Shown here piece by piece: positions 24,021 through 32,002 of a stretch of 36,897 nucleotides of DNA; positions within the stretch are counted from its first letter, which is position 1, and each line of letters starts with the position of its first letter. A model generated the notes under the pieces. The model was not told the origin of the DNA. It searched no databases and saw only the letters and a program-made list of their open reading frames with translations. The stretch covers positions 1 through 36,897 of the forward strand of contig WPAE01000023.1 in assembly GCA_009773205.1 (NCBI GenBank). The letters are read 5' to 3'. The translations under genes and the position numbers were made by a program. This DNA is from Ignavibacteria bacterium. Its GTDB lineage: Bacteria > Bacteroidota > Ignavibacteria > Ignavibacteriales > Melioribacteraceae.

Positions 24021-24803
24021 TTAGTTCTTTAGTTCGCCGCCGCCAAAAACGACTGAGCCTTTAATTATAAGAATAGAAGCGCTGGATGTTGCAGCATTAA
24101 AATTAGAATATCTTTGATCATCAAATCCACCAAACACAGATGATACATTTACAATCACTTTCCAATCCTGCGCGAAATATAGTTCAACACCGCCAAAGGC
24201 AACGCTGAGATCTAAAATATGTTCGCCCGGCGCAAGCTTAGCCTGCCGAAAATCTAAAAGAACGCTTCCAAAAGTAGCAGCAACCTTTCCGCCTTTGAAT
24301 GACTGAGTTGTAATTCTTTTTTCAATAGATGTAAAAGAAGCCGATTCATTTATATAATCTAACGGATATTCTGAAGTGTTAGATGAAGAAAAATTGTTTG
24401 TGTTGGCTTGTGTAAACGGATTATTATTACCGATTCCACATTTTTGTTCTTGGCTGCTGTTATTCGATTTTTCTTTTTGATTTAGTATTAACCATAATCC
24501 AAGCCCGAAAAGGATTAGTGGCCAAAGATCACGAAAGTTTAAAAAATGAGCAAATGGAACAAAAGGCATGTGTTTTAACCATCCAACTAAGCCTATGCCC
24601 AACAATAAATATCCCCAAAAGGTTTTGTTATTGTTGGAAATAATTACTGCCCCAACAATTACAAAGAATGTATGCCAAGAAAAGATTAAGTGATGAAATG
24701 GAAAGTCTAAAAATCCAAATAGATTAAAATTGTCTATAATCCATAATCCGCCAATAATCATTAAAATAATGCCTAAAATATTTCTTCCGCTAGAGTTTTT
24801 CAT
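24021..24803 (-). CDS. LiaF-like membrane protein, second of a pair
   Basis: A 260-residue protein with four N-terminal helices (about 8-115, including NILGIILMIIGGLWIIDNF and FRDLWPLILFGLGLWLIL, as in DUF5668), a low-complexity N/S/T linker (about 120-150), and a C-terminal LiaF/YvqF-like beta domain with repeated aromatic-glycine motifs: ATFGSVLLDF, AFGGVELYF, SVFGGFDD, VVFGGGELKN. In Bacillus, LiaF restrains the LiaS kinase. It ends 5 bases before a LytS kinase, which suggests a similar control role. It is a paralogue of the gene upstream. Confidence 0.85.
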   Translation of the reverse strand: MKNSSGRNILGIILMIIGGLWIIDNFNLFGFLDFPFHHLIFSWHTFFVIVGAVIISNNNKTFWGYLLLGIGLVGWLKHMPFVPFAHFLNFRDLWPLILFGLGLWLILNQKEKSNNSSQEQKCGIGNNNPFTQANTNNFSSSNTSEYPLDYINESASFTSIEKRITTQSFKGGKVAATFGSVLLDFRQAKLAPGEHILDLSVAFGGVELYFAQDWKVIVNVSSVFGGFDDQRYSNFNAATSSASILIIKGSVVFGGGELKN

Positions 24804-24813
24804 TTTAGTCTCC

Positions 24814-25488
24814 TTAGAATAAAGTTTTTACTTCGCCGCCGCCAAAGAGCGCAATACCTTTTATTAACAAAGTTTTGTTTGGTTCGTAAACTTGGTTCGG
24901 GTCTCGCAAGCGAGAGTCGCTAAAGCCGCCGAATAGTGGAAATACATCTATTAAAACATTCCAATCTTTGGGAACAATAATAGTGCATCCGCCGAAAATT
25001 GAAATTGTTTCGAGCACGTTATCTCCTTCGGCAAGTTTGCTTCCGGTAAGGTTTACTTCAGAGCCGCCAAAGATTGAAACAATACTTCCACCTTTGAAAG
25101 ATTCTGCGGTTACAAATTTATTTCCGCCTCCAAAGATGTTTACCTGCTCAATTTGGTTATTTCTTGCTGCAAAATCATTCCCTTCTTCGGGCGGCTTTGA
25201 GTTAAACTTGAACCCGAAAATGATGTATGCGCCGATTGCTACAAAGACTAATGGCCAAAGACCCGGATAAAGACTAAACAATCCAATTGCTACAAACACA
25301 GAACCTACTGTTTTGTTTTTTGCAAGAGTAATAAAGAGTAATCCGAAGATTACAAATATCACTTCCCATTGATAGAAGAAATCGGGAATCATAAAATCTA
25401 AAAATTCGCTGTTGCGGAGGAATAACATAGCCCCGACTAAAACAAGCATTATCCCGATAATTATACGGCTATGAACGCCACGTGCCAT
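24814..25488 (-). CDS. LiaF-like membrane protein, first of a pair
   Basis: A 224-residue protein with four membrane helices (about 7-105: IIIGIMLVLVGAMLFL, WEVIFVIFGLLFITLA, VGSVFVAIGLFSLYPG, PLVFVAIGAYIIFGF) and a C-terminal beta domain with five FGG motifs (NIFGGGNKF, SIFGGSEVNL, SIFGGCTIIV, PLFGGFSDSR, ALFGGGEVKTLF). AAGGAG is well placed before the ATG. It is first in a four-gene operon with its paralogue, the LytS kinase and the LytTR regulator. Probably senses or relays an envelope signal; ligand unknown. Confidence 0.85.
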   Translation of the reverse strand: MARGVHSRIIIGIMLVLVGAMLFLRNSEFLDFMIPDFFYQWEVIFVIFGLLFITLAKNKTVGSVFVAIGLFSLYPGLWPLVFVAIGAYIIFGFKFNSKPPEEGNDFAARNNQIEQVNIFGGGNKFVTAESFKGGSIVSIFGGSEVNLTGSKLAEGDNVLETISIFGGCTIIVPKDWNVLIDVFPLFGGFSDSRLRDPNQVYEPNKTLLIKGIALFGGGEVKTLF

Positions 25489-25526
25489 TTTATATATCTC
25501 CTTCTTGCTTTCATTTCTTTTGAAGG

Positions 25527-25557
25527 CAAAGTTATAGGTTGGTTATATGTTTTTGAA
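25527..25557 (-). promoter_or_regulatory. Candidate promoter of the LiaF-LytS-LytTR operon
   Basis: Minus strand: TTCAAA (25557 to 25552), 17-base spacer, TAACTTTG (25534 to 25527), an exact TAnnTTTG box. The start codon is about 38 bases downstream, with AAGGAG between. Confidence 0.5.
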
Positions 25558-25622
25558 TGAGTTTTCGGCAAGAGGCGGAAATGTATCGGTGAAAAAGGAA
25601 AAGGTTGTGTCAATTTAGATGT

Positions 25623-25794
25623 AGAGGTTGTCTCAAAAGTCATTTTCAGGGTCGTACTGAGCTGACCTTTGGTGAGCTAAGTTGAACCAGTCGAAGTTTG
25701 ATTGCAGTAAAAATTATCATTTCTCGACTTCGCCTCGCCAAAAGCACGGCGGGCAAGCTCGAAATGACATTTGACCCTTTTGAGACAGACTCTT
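25623..25794. repeat. MITE-like element with 17-bp terminal inverted repeats
   Basis: AGAGGTTGTCTCAAAAG (25623-25639) and CTTTTGAGACAGACTCT (25778-25794) are inverted repeats matching at 15 of 17 positions. The 172-bp element has no coding capacity. It holds a further palindrome, TCATTTC near 25717 with GAAATGA near 25762, around a GC-rich core. No clear target duplication was found. It fills most of the space between the LiaF promoter region and the rmuC stop. Confidence 0.7.
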
Positions 25795-25839
25795 TAAACA
25801 ACAAAGGCATGCTAAGGCTTGAGCCTTATTAAAAAAGTT

Positions 25840-27132
25840 TTACTCTTCAATCAAATATTCTTGCCCATCATTCGAGTTTGTCTCAACATTTTTAAGTTTA
25901 CGCTCAATTGCTCGCGTGCGCTTGGAGGCATCGTCAATCGTATTACTTGCTTCTTGAAGTTTTTTCTGTGTTTTTTCCAACACTTCGCCAAACTTTCCAA
26001 ACTCTGTTTTAACTGCGCTAAGCAAACTCCAAACTTCGCTGCTTCGTTTTTCTATTGCTAAAGTTCTAAAGCCCATTTGCAAGCTGTTTAATATGGCAGT
26101 AAGGTTTGTTGGTCCGGCAATAATAACTTTGTAATCACTCTGTAGTTTTTCAAACAAACCGGGACGGCGTAAAACTTCAGCAAACAATCCTTCAATCGGT
26201 AAAAAGAGAATTGCCACATCGGTTGTGTTTGGCGGATCAATATATTTTTCGAAAATAGATTTTGCTTCACCGCGTATTCTTGCTTCAAGCGCTTTAGAAG
26301 TTTCCTCAATAACAACAATATCTCCAACTTCTTGTGCAGCTAACAAACGCTGATAATCTTCCATCGGAAATTTTGCATCAATCGGAAGCCAGCAAGCGCC
26401 ATCTTTGTTTTCGCTACGTCCGGGCATTTTAATTGCGAACTCAACCCTATCGCCGCTTCCTTTTTTTGTAGCAACGTTTTTATCATATTGATCGCGTGCA
26501 AGAATTTGCTCAATCAAATTTTCGAGTTGAATTTCTCCCCAAGTTCCTCTCGTTTTAACATTAGTGAGAACTTTTTTTAAGTCGCCAACGCCAACAGCTA
26601 AGTTTCTCATTTCTCCTAAACCTTCTCGTACAGCTTCTAATCTTTCGCTTACAAGTTTGAACGATTCACCAAGGCGTTTTTCTAAAGTAGCGTGAAGTTT
26701 TTCATCTACTGTTTTTCTCATCTCTTCTAGTTTCTTTTCGTTCTTGTCTTGAATTTCTCTCAACTGAGTTTCAACTTTTTCTTGGAGCTTATCCAGCTTT
26801 TGTTCGTTGCTTTGAGTTAGAGTATTAATTTGTTTTGAAAAAATATCTAACTGATCTTTTTGCCTTTTGGAAATTTCGCCAATCGTGTTCGTTAATTGAT
26901 CGCCTAATTTTAAAATTGATTCGTTAAGCTCTTCGCGCTGAGCTTTTGAGTTGTTAGCAGTTTCATTTCTTGAGCGGGCTATTTCATCGCGGAATGATTT
27001 ATCAAGACGTAAAAATTCATCTTGATTATTACGGTTGGAAATGAGTGCAGAGATTTTTTTGTTCAGAAGAATAAATACAATAATGATTGCTAAGGCAATC
27101 AACGCTAAACCCAGTAAAACTATTTCGTTCAT
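25840..27132 (-). CDS. rmuC: DNA recombination protein RmuC
   Basis: A 430-residue RmuC: an N-terminal membrane helix (EIVLLGLALIALAIIIVFIL), a long coiled coil (about 30-190) rich in Lys, Glu and Gln, and the RmuC nuclease-like domain with GTWGEIQLENLIEQIL, WLPIDAKFPMEDYQRLL, AILFLPIEGLFAEVLRR, IIAGPTNLTAILNSLQMGFR and a second short coiled coil at the end. RmuC limits recombination at inverted repeats and has been linked to phage defence in some bacteria. It stands alone with its own promoter and is divergent from the penicillin acylase gene. Confidence 0.95.
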   Translation of the reverse strand: MNEIVLLGLALIALAIIIVFILLNKKISALISNRNNQDEFLRLDKSFRDEIARSRNETANNSKAQREELNESILKLGDQLTNTIGEISKRQKDQLDIFSKQINTLTQSNEQKLDKLQEKVETQLREIQDKNEKKLEEMRKTVDEKLHATLEKRLGESFKLVSERLEAVREGLGEMRNLAVGVGDLKKVLTNVKTRGTWGEIQLENLIEQILARDQYDKNVATKKGSGDRVEFAIKMPGRSENKDGACWLPIDAKFPMEDYQRLLAAQEVGDIVVIEETSKALEARIRGEAKSIFEKYIDPPNTTDVAILFLPIEGLFAEVLRRPGLFEKLQSDYKVIIAGPTNLTAILNSLQMGFRTLAIEKRSSEVWSLLSAVKTEFGKFGEVLEKTQKKLQEASNTIDDASKRTRAIERKLKNVETNSNDGQEYLIEE

Positions 27133-27170
27133 ATAAATCCCAAGTAAATTGAATTTGAAAACTTATTTAT

Positions 27171-27178
27171 CAAATATA
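27171..27178 (-). promoter_or_regulatory. Candidate -7 box of rmuC
   Basis: On the minus strand TATATTTG exactly matches TAnnTTTG, about 38 bases before the rmuC start. The nearest TTG upstream is spaced too closely, so only the -7 box is claimed. Confidence 0.4.
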
Positions 27179-27233
27179 TTCTTATTCAGCAAATCAATTT
27201 ATAAATTAGAGTACGCAATTCGGAAAAAGATTA

Positions 27234-29696
27234 ATGCAAAATTGGAAAAAGATAACTATTGGGCTTTCTGTTTCTCTTCTAATTATTCTCACTGTCCTTT
27301 CGGGAATAACTTTCTTCATGCTAAAAAATACTCTTCCGAAGTATGATGATGAAAAAAATCTTTCGGGGATTTCTGCAGAAGTAAAAATATTTAGAGACAA
27401 GTGGGGAATACCGATGATTAAAGCTGAGAACGACGAAGATGCGGCTTTTGCGCTTGGTTTTGTTCATGCACAAGATAGATTGTTCCAGATGGACGTAGCG
27501 CGCCGAGCAGGTGAAGGAAGACTAAGCGAAATTTTTGGAACCCAAACCATTGATGTAGATATAATGTTTAGAACAGTTGGTATTTATAAGGCTGCTAAAG
27601 AAAGTTTTCCAAAATTAAATCCGCTTTCTCAAAAAATACTTGTTGCTTATTCCAATGGCGTTAATGAATATCTGAAAGCAGCCAAAGGAAATTACACTCC
27701 CGAAATAGACGTACTTGGTTACGATCCATATACTTGGGAACCAGAGCATAGTTTAGTAATTGCAAAGTTAATGGGATGGGAATTAAACATAAGCTGGTGG
27801 ACAGATTTGATGTTCTCTCACTTGATACAAAAGTTTGGTGAAACTAAAGCGAGAGAATTAATACCAGATTTTCCTCAGAATGCACCGACAATTATTCCAT
27901 TTGGTTTGCAAAGTCTATCTTCAATTACGCGAGGCTTAATTGATGTAGATAAATCTTACCGCGAGTTTACTGGCTTTAGAGGAACTCACATCGGCTCGAA
28001 TAATTGGGTTGTAAATGGAAACAAAGCTGTTTCAGGCAAGTCTATGATTGCTAATGATCCTCATTTAGCATTTACAGCGCCAGGCAGATGGTACTTTGCA
28101 ATGATAAGAAGCAAAGAGTGGAACGTTGAAGGGTTTACTCTTGCCGGTTTGCCTGCTGTTGTTATTGGTAAGAATCAAAATATTTCTTGGGCGATGACAA
28201 ACGTGATGGCTGATGATGCAGATTTTTATGCCGAAAAAATTGATTCTTCCGGAACAAAATATTTTGTAGATGGAAAATGGCGTGAACTTGCCATTACAAA
28301 AGATACAATTCACGTAAAAGATTCTCTAAATGTTGTTTACGAAATCAAGAAAACACACAGAGGAGCAATTGTTTCAGATATTCATCAGCTAAGAAAATAT
28401 TATCCGAATATTGAAGTAGAAACCGCAACATTAAGTATGCGCTGGACTGGACAAGATTTTAGCGATGAAATGTTTGCGGCACTTTCGTTAAACAAAGCAA
28501 AGAATTGGGAAGACTTCAAAGAAGCGCTTAGTTATTTCACTTTGCCCGGTCAAAATTTTGTTTATGCAGATGCCTTTGGAAATATTGGCTATGTTTGCGC
28601 CGCAAAACTTCCTATTCGAGCTAACAATTCGCCAACCTTAGTTTTTGATGGAACAAGTTCTGCAAGTGACTGGAAAGGTTTTGTCCCTTATGATGAAATG
28701 CCTAAACTTTTCAATCCGCCGCAAAATTACATTGCTTCTGCAAACAACAAAATTGTAAATGGTTTTCCTTATCACATTTCAAACATTTGGGAACCATCTT
28801 CAAGAATCGAAAGAATTGCCGAATTACTAACTTCAAAAGAAAAGCATAGTGTATCAGATTTTAAAAAATATCAAAATGATTTTGTTTCTCCGTTTGCAAA
28901 AAAAATAACAAAACATTTGATTAGTGCATTTAAGGATGTTAAACTTCACGATAAGAATCTAAAAACTGCTTTAGATTTATTAGAAAATTGGGATGGTGAA
29001 ATGAGCATTCGAAGCCAAGCACCAACCATCTATGCTTTCTTTTTGAAAAATTTGATTAAGAATGTTATTGGTGATGAAATGAGTAATGATTTGCTCAAAG
29101 AATATGTTTTCGCAGCAAACATTCTTTACAGAAAAATTGAAGAACTCATGCAGTCAGATTCATCATTATTTGATGATGTAAAAACGCAGGCAATTGAAAC
29201 AAAAGATGACATGCTGAGAAAAAGTCTTGCTGATGCTTTGAGCGAACTTGAACGTGATTACGGCACAGAAGTTTATAATTGGCAATGGGGAGAAATTCAC
29301 AAAGTTACTTTCAAACACATATTTGGAGGAAAGTTCTCTCTGTTGGATAAGCTAATTAACATTGGCCCATTTGAAATTGGGGGCGATGGAACAACAGTCT
29401 TTAACACAGAATACTCTTTTTCAGAGCTTTACGAAACCGAACATAATTCAAACTTGCCGCATCGAACTAAAAAGTTTGAAAATAAACTTGGACCTACGAT
29501 GAGGTACATATATGATTATTCTCAGCCGGACTATTTTTATTTCATATTGCCTGCCGGGCAATCCGGACATTTTATGAGCGATCATTATAAAGACATGACT
29601 AAAATGTGGCTTAAGGGTAATTATCTTAGATTGCCATTAAAGGAGAGCGAGTTTATTCAAAATACAGAAAGTACTTTAACTCTACTTCCAAAATGA
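27234..29696 (+). CDS. Penicillin acylase family (S45) N-terminal nucleophile hydrolase
   Basis: An 820-residue precursor with an N-terminal signal or anchor (ITIGLSVSLLIILTVLSGIT). The alpha-chain part contains WGIPMIKAENDEDAAFALGF and HAQDRLFQMD, typical of the family. The nucleophile is Ser255 in HIGSNNWVVNG, where cleavage between Gly254 and Ser255 would create the beta chain; ANDPHL and the later NYIASANNKIV, which holds the oxyanion-hole asparagine, are also present. Such enzymes hydrolyse amides such as acyl-homoserine lactones, peptides or beta-lactams; the substrate here is unknown. Acts outside the inner membrane. 51 bases before metF, so possibly co-transcribed. Confidence 0.93.
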   Translation: MQNWKKITIGLSVSLLIILTVLSGITFFMLKNTLPKYDDEKNLSGISAEVKIFRDKWGIPMIKAENDEDAAFALGFVHAQDRLFQMDVARRAGEGRLSEIFGTQTIDVDIMFRTVGIYKAAKESFPKLNPLSQKILVAYSNGVNEYLKAAKGNYTPEIDVLGYDPYTWEPEHSLVIAKLMGWELNISWWTDLMFSHLIQKFGETKARELIPDFPQNAPTIIPFGLQSLSSITRGLIDVDKSYREFTGFRGTHIGSNNWVVNGNKAVSGKSMIANDPHLAFTAPGRWYFAMIRSKEWNVEGFTLAGLPAVVIGKNQNISWAMTNVMADDADFYAEKIDSSGTKYFVDGKWRELAITKDTIHVKDSLNVVYEIKKTHRGAIVSDIHQLRKYYPNIEVETATLSMRWTGQDFSDEMFAALSLNKAKNWEDFKEALSYFTLPGQNFVYADAFGNIGYVCAAKLPIRANNSPTLVFDGTSSASDWKGFVPYDEMPKLFNPPQNYIASANNKIVNGFPYHISNIWEPSSRIERIAELLTSKEKHSVSDFKKYQNDFVSPFAKKITKHLISAFKDVKLHDKNLKTALDLLENWDGEMSIRSQAPTIYAFFLKNLIKNVIGDEMSNDLLKEYVFAANILYRKIEELMQSDSSLFDDVKTQAIETKDDMLRKSLADALSELERDYGTEVYNWQWGEIHKVTFKHIFGGKFSLLDKLINIGPFEIGGDGTTVFNTEYSFSELYETEHNSNLPHRTKKFENKLGPTMRYIYDYSQPDYFYFILPAGQSGHFMSDHYKDMTKMWLKGNYLRLPLKESEFIQNTESTLTLLPK

Positions 29697-29747
29697 GTAG
29701 TTATTAAAACAAAATATTAAATTGCAGCTATATAATTTTAGGAAAGC

Positions 29748-30701
29748 ATGAAAGTAATAGAACATCTTGAGAAATCTAATAATCCGTTAATAAGTTTTGA
29801 AATCATTCCTCCCAAACGTGGCGGCAATGTTAAACAATTGCTGCACGTTTTAGATGACATTGTAAAATATCATCCTCCGTTCATAGATATTACAAGCCAC
29901 GCAGCCGAAGTAATGTATGAAGAAACTGCAGACGGCGGAATGCAAATGAAAGTTAAGCGTAAACGTCCGGGCACTCTTGGTTTATGTGCTCTCATTCAAA
30001 ATAAATATAACATTGATGCAGTTCCTCACGTACTTTGCAGTGGTTTTACACGCGAAGAAACAGAAGATTTTTTAATCGAGCTTCACTATTTAGGAATTGA
30101 TAATGTTCTTGCTGTTCGTGGAGATGATGCAGCATTTAAAAAGCCGCTCAAGTTTGGAAGAAGCATGAATGATTATGCTGTTGATTTAGTGAAACAAATT
30201 GCCGGCTTGAATCAAGGTAAATATATTGAAGACGGTTTACTGGATGCTGAACCGATGAATGTTTGTGTTGGCGTAGGCGGATATCCAGAAAAACATTTTG
30301 AAGCCCCTAATTTGAAAACAGATATTAAACATACTAAAGCAAAAGTTGATGCAGGCGCTTCTTACATTGTTACACAAATGTTTTACTCCAACAAATTTTA
30401 TTTCGATTACTTAAAACAATGCAGAATAGAAGGAATTAGCGTTCCTATTATACCCGGATTAAAAGTTATAACTTCAAAAGCTCAGATAAGATCTATTCCA
30501 AAAAACTTTTTTATAGATATTCCTCAAGAACTTGCTGATGAAGTAGAAGCCGCTAAACCGGAACACGTAATTGAAGTTGGAGTAGAGTGGACCAAAAAGC
30601 AAGTTGAAGAATTATTGAACGAGAATGTCCCATCCGTACATTTTTATGTGATGCAGAATTCCAAACCAATTAAACTTCTTATGAACAAATTAAAGTTATA
30701 A
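29748..30701 (+). CDS. metF: Methylenetetrahydrofolate reductase
   Basis: A 317-residue MetF, an FAD enzyme that reduces 5,10-methylene-THF to 5-methyl-THF for methionine synthesis. The family features are SFEIIPPKRGG at the start (catalytic Glu region), FIDITSHA, PHVLCSGFTREETEDFL, NVLAVRGDD, VGVGGYPEKHFEAP, KVDAGASYIVTQMFYSN and VPIIPGLKVITSKAQI. Length is normal for bacterial MetF. It is followed after one base by the Gfo/Idh-like gene, so the two are likely co-translated. Confidence 0.96.
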   Translation: MKVIEHLEKSNNPLISFEIIPPKRGGNVKQLLHVLDDIVKYHPPFIDITSHAAEVMYEETADGGMQMKVKRKRPGTLGLCALIQNKYNIDAVPHVLCSGFTREETEDFLIELHYLGIDNVLAVRGDDAAFKKPLKFGRSMNDYAVDLVKQIAGLNQGKYIEDGLLDAEPMNVCVGVGGYPEKHFEAPNLKTDIKHTKAKVDAGASYIVTQMFYSNKFYFDYLKQCRIEGISVPIIPGLKVITSKAQIRSIPKNFFIDIPQELADEVEAAKPEHVIEVGVEWTKKQVEELLNENVPSVHFYVMQNSKPIKLLMNKLKL

Positions 30702-30702
30702 A

Positions 30703-31713
30703 ATGATAGTAAACACAAGTAAAATTAAACTGCCTTCACCAATTCCAAGAAGGTTAAAATGGGGAGTAGCCGGCTGCGGAAATTACACAGTAGAATACTT
30801 TTTGCCTGCGCTCCAATTTGTTCAGAGAAGCAAAATTGTATCATTGTTCTGTAATAATTTGAATCGGGCAAAAGATATTGCTTCAAAGTTTAGTACAGCT
30901 AATACGTTTGATGATTATGATCTGTTTCTTAACAGCGATATTGATTCGGTGTACATATCTGGAGTAAATACTAATCATTACGAACTTGTTAATAAGGCTG
31001 CCATCGCAAAGAAAAATATTCTTTGCGAACTCCCAATTTCTGTTACGTTAGAACAAGCAGAAAAAATGATACAAGTCTGCAATGAGAACAAAGTACATTT
31101 GATTGTAAATTTCTTACATCGCTTTCATCCTCAAGTTCAAAAAGTTAGAGAGCTTCTAGAAAAACAAATTGTTGGTAAGATCGTTTCGATTTCTGCTTCG
31201 TATCATTCAGATTTTCCTCAAGCAAATATTTTTAGAACAAAAAAAGAATTGAGCAGCGGAGCACTGCACGATCTCGGCGCTCAAATGATTGATTTGTTAC
31301 ATTATTTTGGCGGCGAAATTGTTGAAACTAAAACATTCATTGATAATGTGGTTTACAAAAGTGAGATGGAGGATTTTGCCTCGGCATTGGTAAAGTTTAA
31401 AAACGGCGGCTACGGAAATTTTTCTGTTTCGTACGATTGCAAGAAACTAAACAACAGAATTGAAGTAGTTGGGCAATACGGTTCAATTATTATCGAGAAT
31501 TTTTTTGGAAAGAAAAACGCTGTTTCCAAACTGATTATTGACCTAAATGGTGAAGGCAGAAAAGTATTTCGCAAAAGAATGAACAACTTTGCTGTTATGC
31601 TTCGTTCCGTTCAAAAATCTTTTATAAAAAATGAATTGGCGCATCTTTCTACTGAAGATTTTTTAGCTGACTTTAAAATCATTGACGAAATTATAAAACA
31701 AAAAAACAAATAG
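30703..31713 (+). CDS. Gfo/Idh/MocA-family protein lacking both usual catalytic residues
   Basis: A 336-residue protein with the Gfo/Idh/MocA fold: an N-terminal Rossmann domain (LKWGVAGCGNYTVEYFLPAL) and a C-terminal beta-sheet domain. The normally strict EKP motif reads E109-L110-P111 (ILCELPISVTLEQAE), so the catalytic lysine is leucine, and the DxGxH motif reads D190-LGA-Q194 (GALHDLGAQMIDLL), so the histidine is glutamine. It begins one base after metF. It may bind NAD(P) and a sugar without classical dehydrogenase chemistry, or use another mechanism. The TAG stop abuts the repeat element at 31713. Confidence 0.88.
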   Translation: MIVNTSKIKLPSPIPRRLKWGVAGCGNYTVEYFLPALQFVQRSKIVSLFCNNLNRAKDIASKFSTANTFDDYDLFLNSDIDSVYISGVNTNHYELVNKAAIAKKNILCELPISVTLEQAEKMIQVCNENKVHLIVNFLHRFHPQVQKVRELLEKQIVGKIVSISASYHSDFPQANIFRTKKELSSGALHDLGAQMIDLLHYFGGEIVETKTFIDNVVYKSEMEDFASALVKFKNGGYGNFSVSYDCKKLNNRIEVVGQYGSIIIENFFGKKNAVSKLIIDLNGEGRKVFRKRMNNFAVMLRSVQKSFIKNELAHLSTEDFLADFKIIDEIIKQKNK

Positions 31714-31980
31714 AAACATCTGAAATATTTACGCTAAGTCATGGTGAGTCTTCGACACAATCACTGCCTTCGCAGCGATTGGCTCAGACTGACATCCAGT
31801 ACTCAATATTTTTTTGTCATGGTGATCATTCGGCAAGCTCATGACATGGCTTGTCGAACCATGACACTACAAACGAAATTGCCACACTTTCTGCCTCGCC
31901 TTCGGCTCATCAGGCGGGCGACTGGCTCAGCTTGCCTGCTGCAAGCAGGTGTGACAATAGATTAATTATTCAGATGTTTC
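31713..31980. mobile_element. Non-autonomous (MITE-like) element with terminal repeats and target duplication
   Basis: GAAACATCTGAA (31713-31724) and TTCAGATGTTTC (31969-31980) are exact 12-bp terminal inverted repeats. The 5-bp direct repeat AAATA flanks them on both sides (31708-31712 and 31981-31985), as a target-site duplication would. Inside are palindromes: GTCATGGT (31816-31823) with ACCATGAC (31858-31865), and TTGCCACAC (31879-31887) with GTGTGACAA (31949-31957, one mismatch), the second enclosing the GCCTCG/GGCGGGC core seen also near 6106 and 25731. No credible coding capacity. It separates the metF-Gfo/Idh pair from ddl. Confidence 0.75.
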
Positions 31981-32002
31981 AAATAATTAAACGGAAATAT
32001 CA

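Noticed and set aside
31741-31965. 74-codon + frame in the metF/ddl gap
   Set aside because: Its sequence is the palindromic interior of the MITE-like element; the product has no protein-like features.
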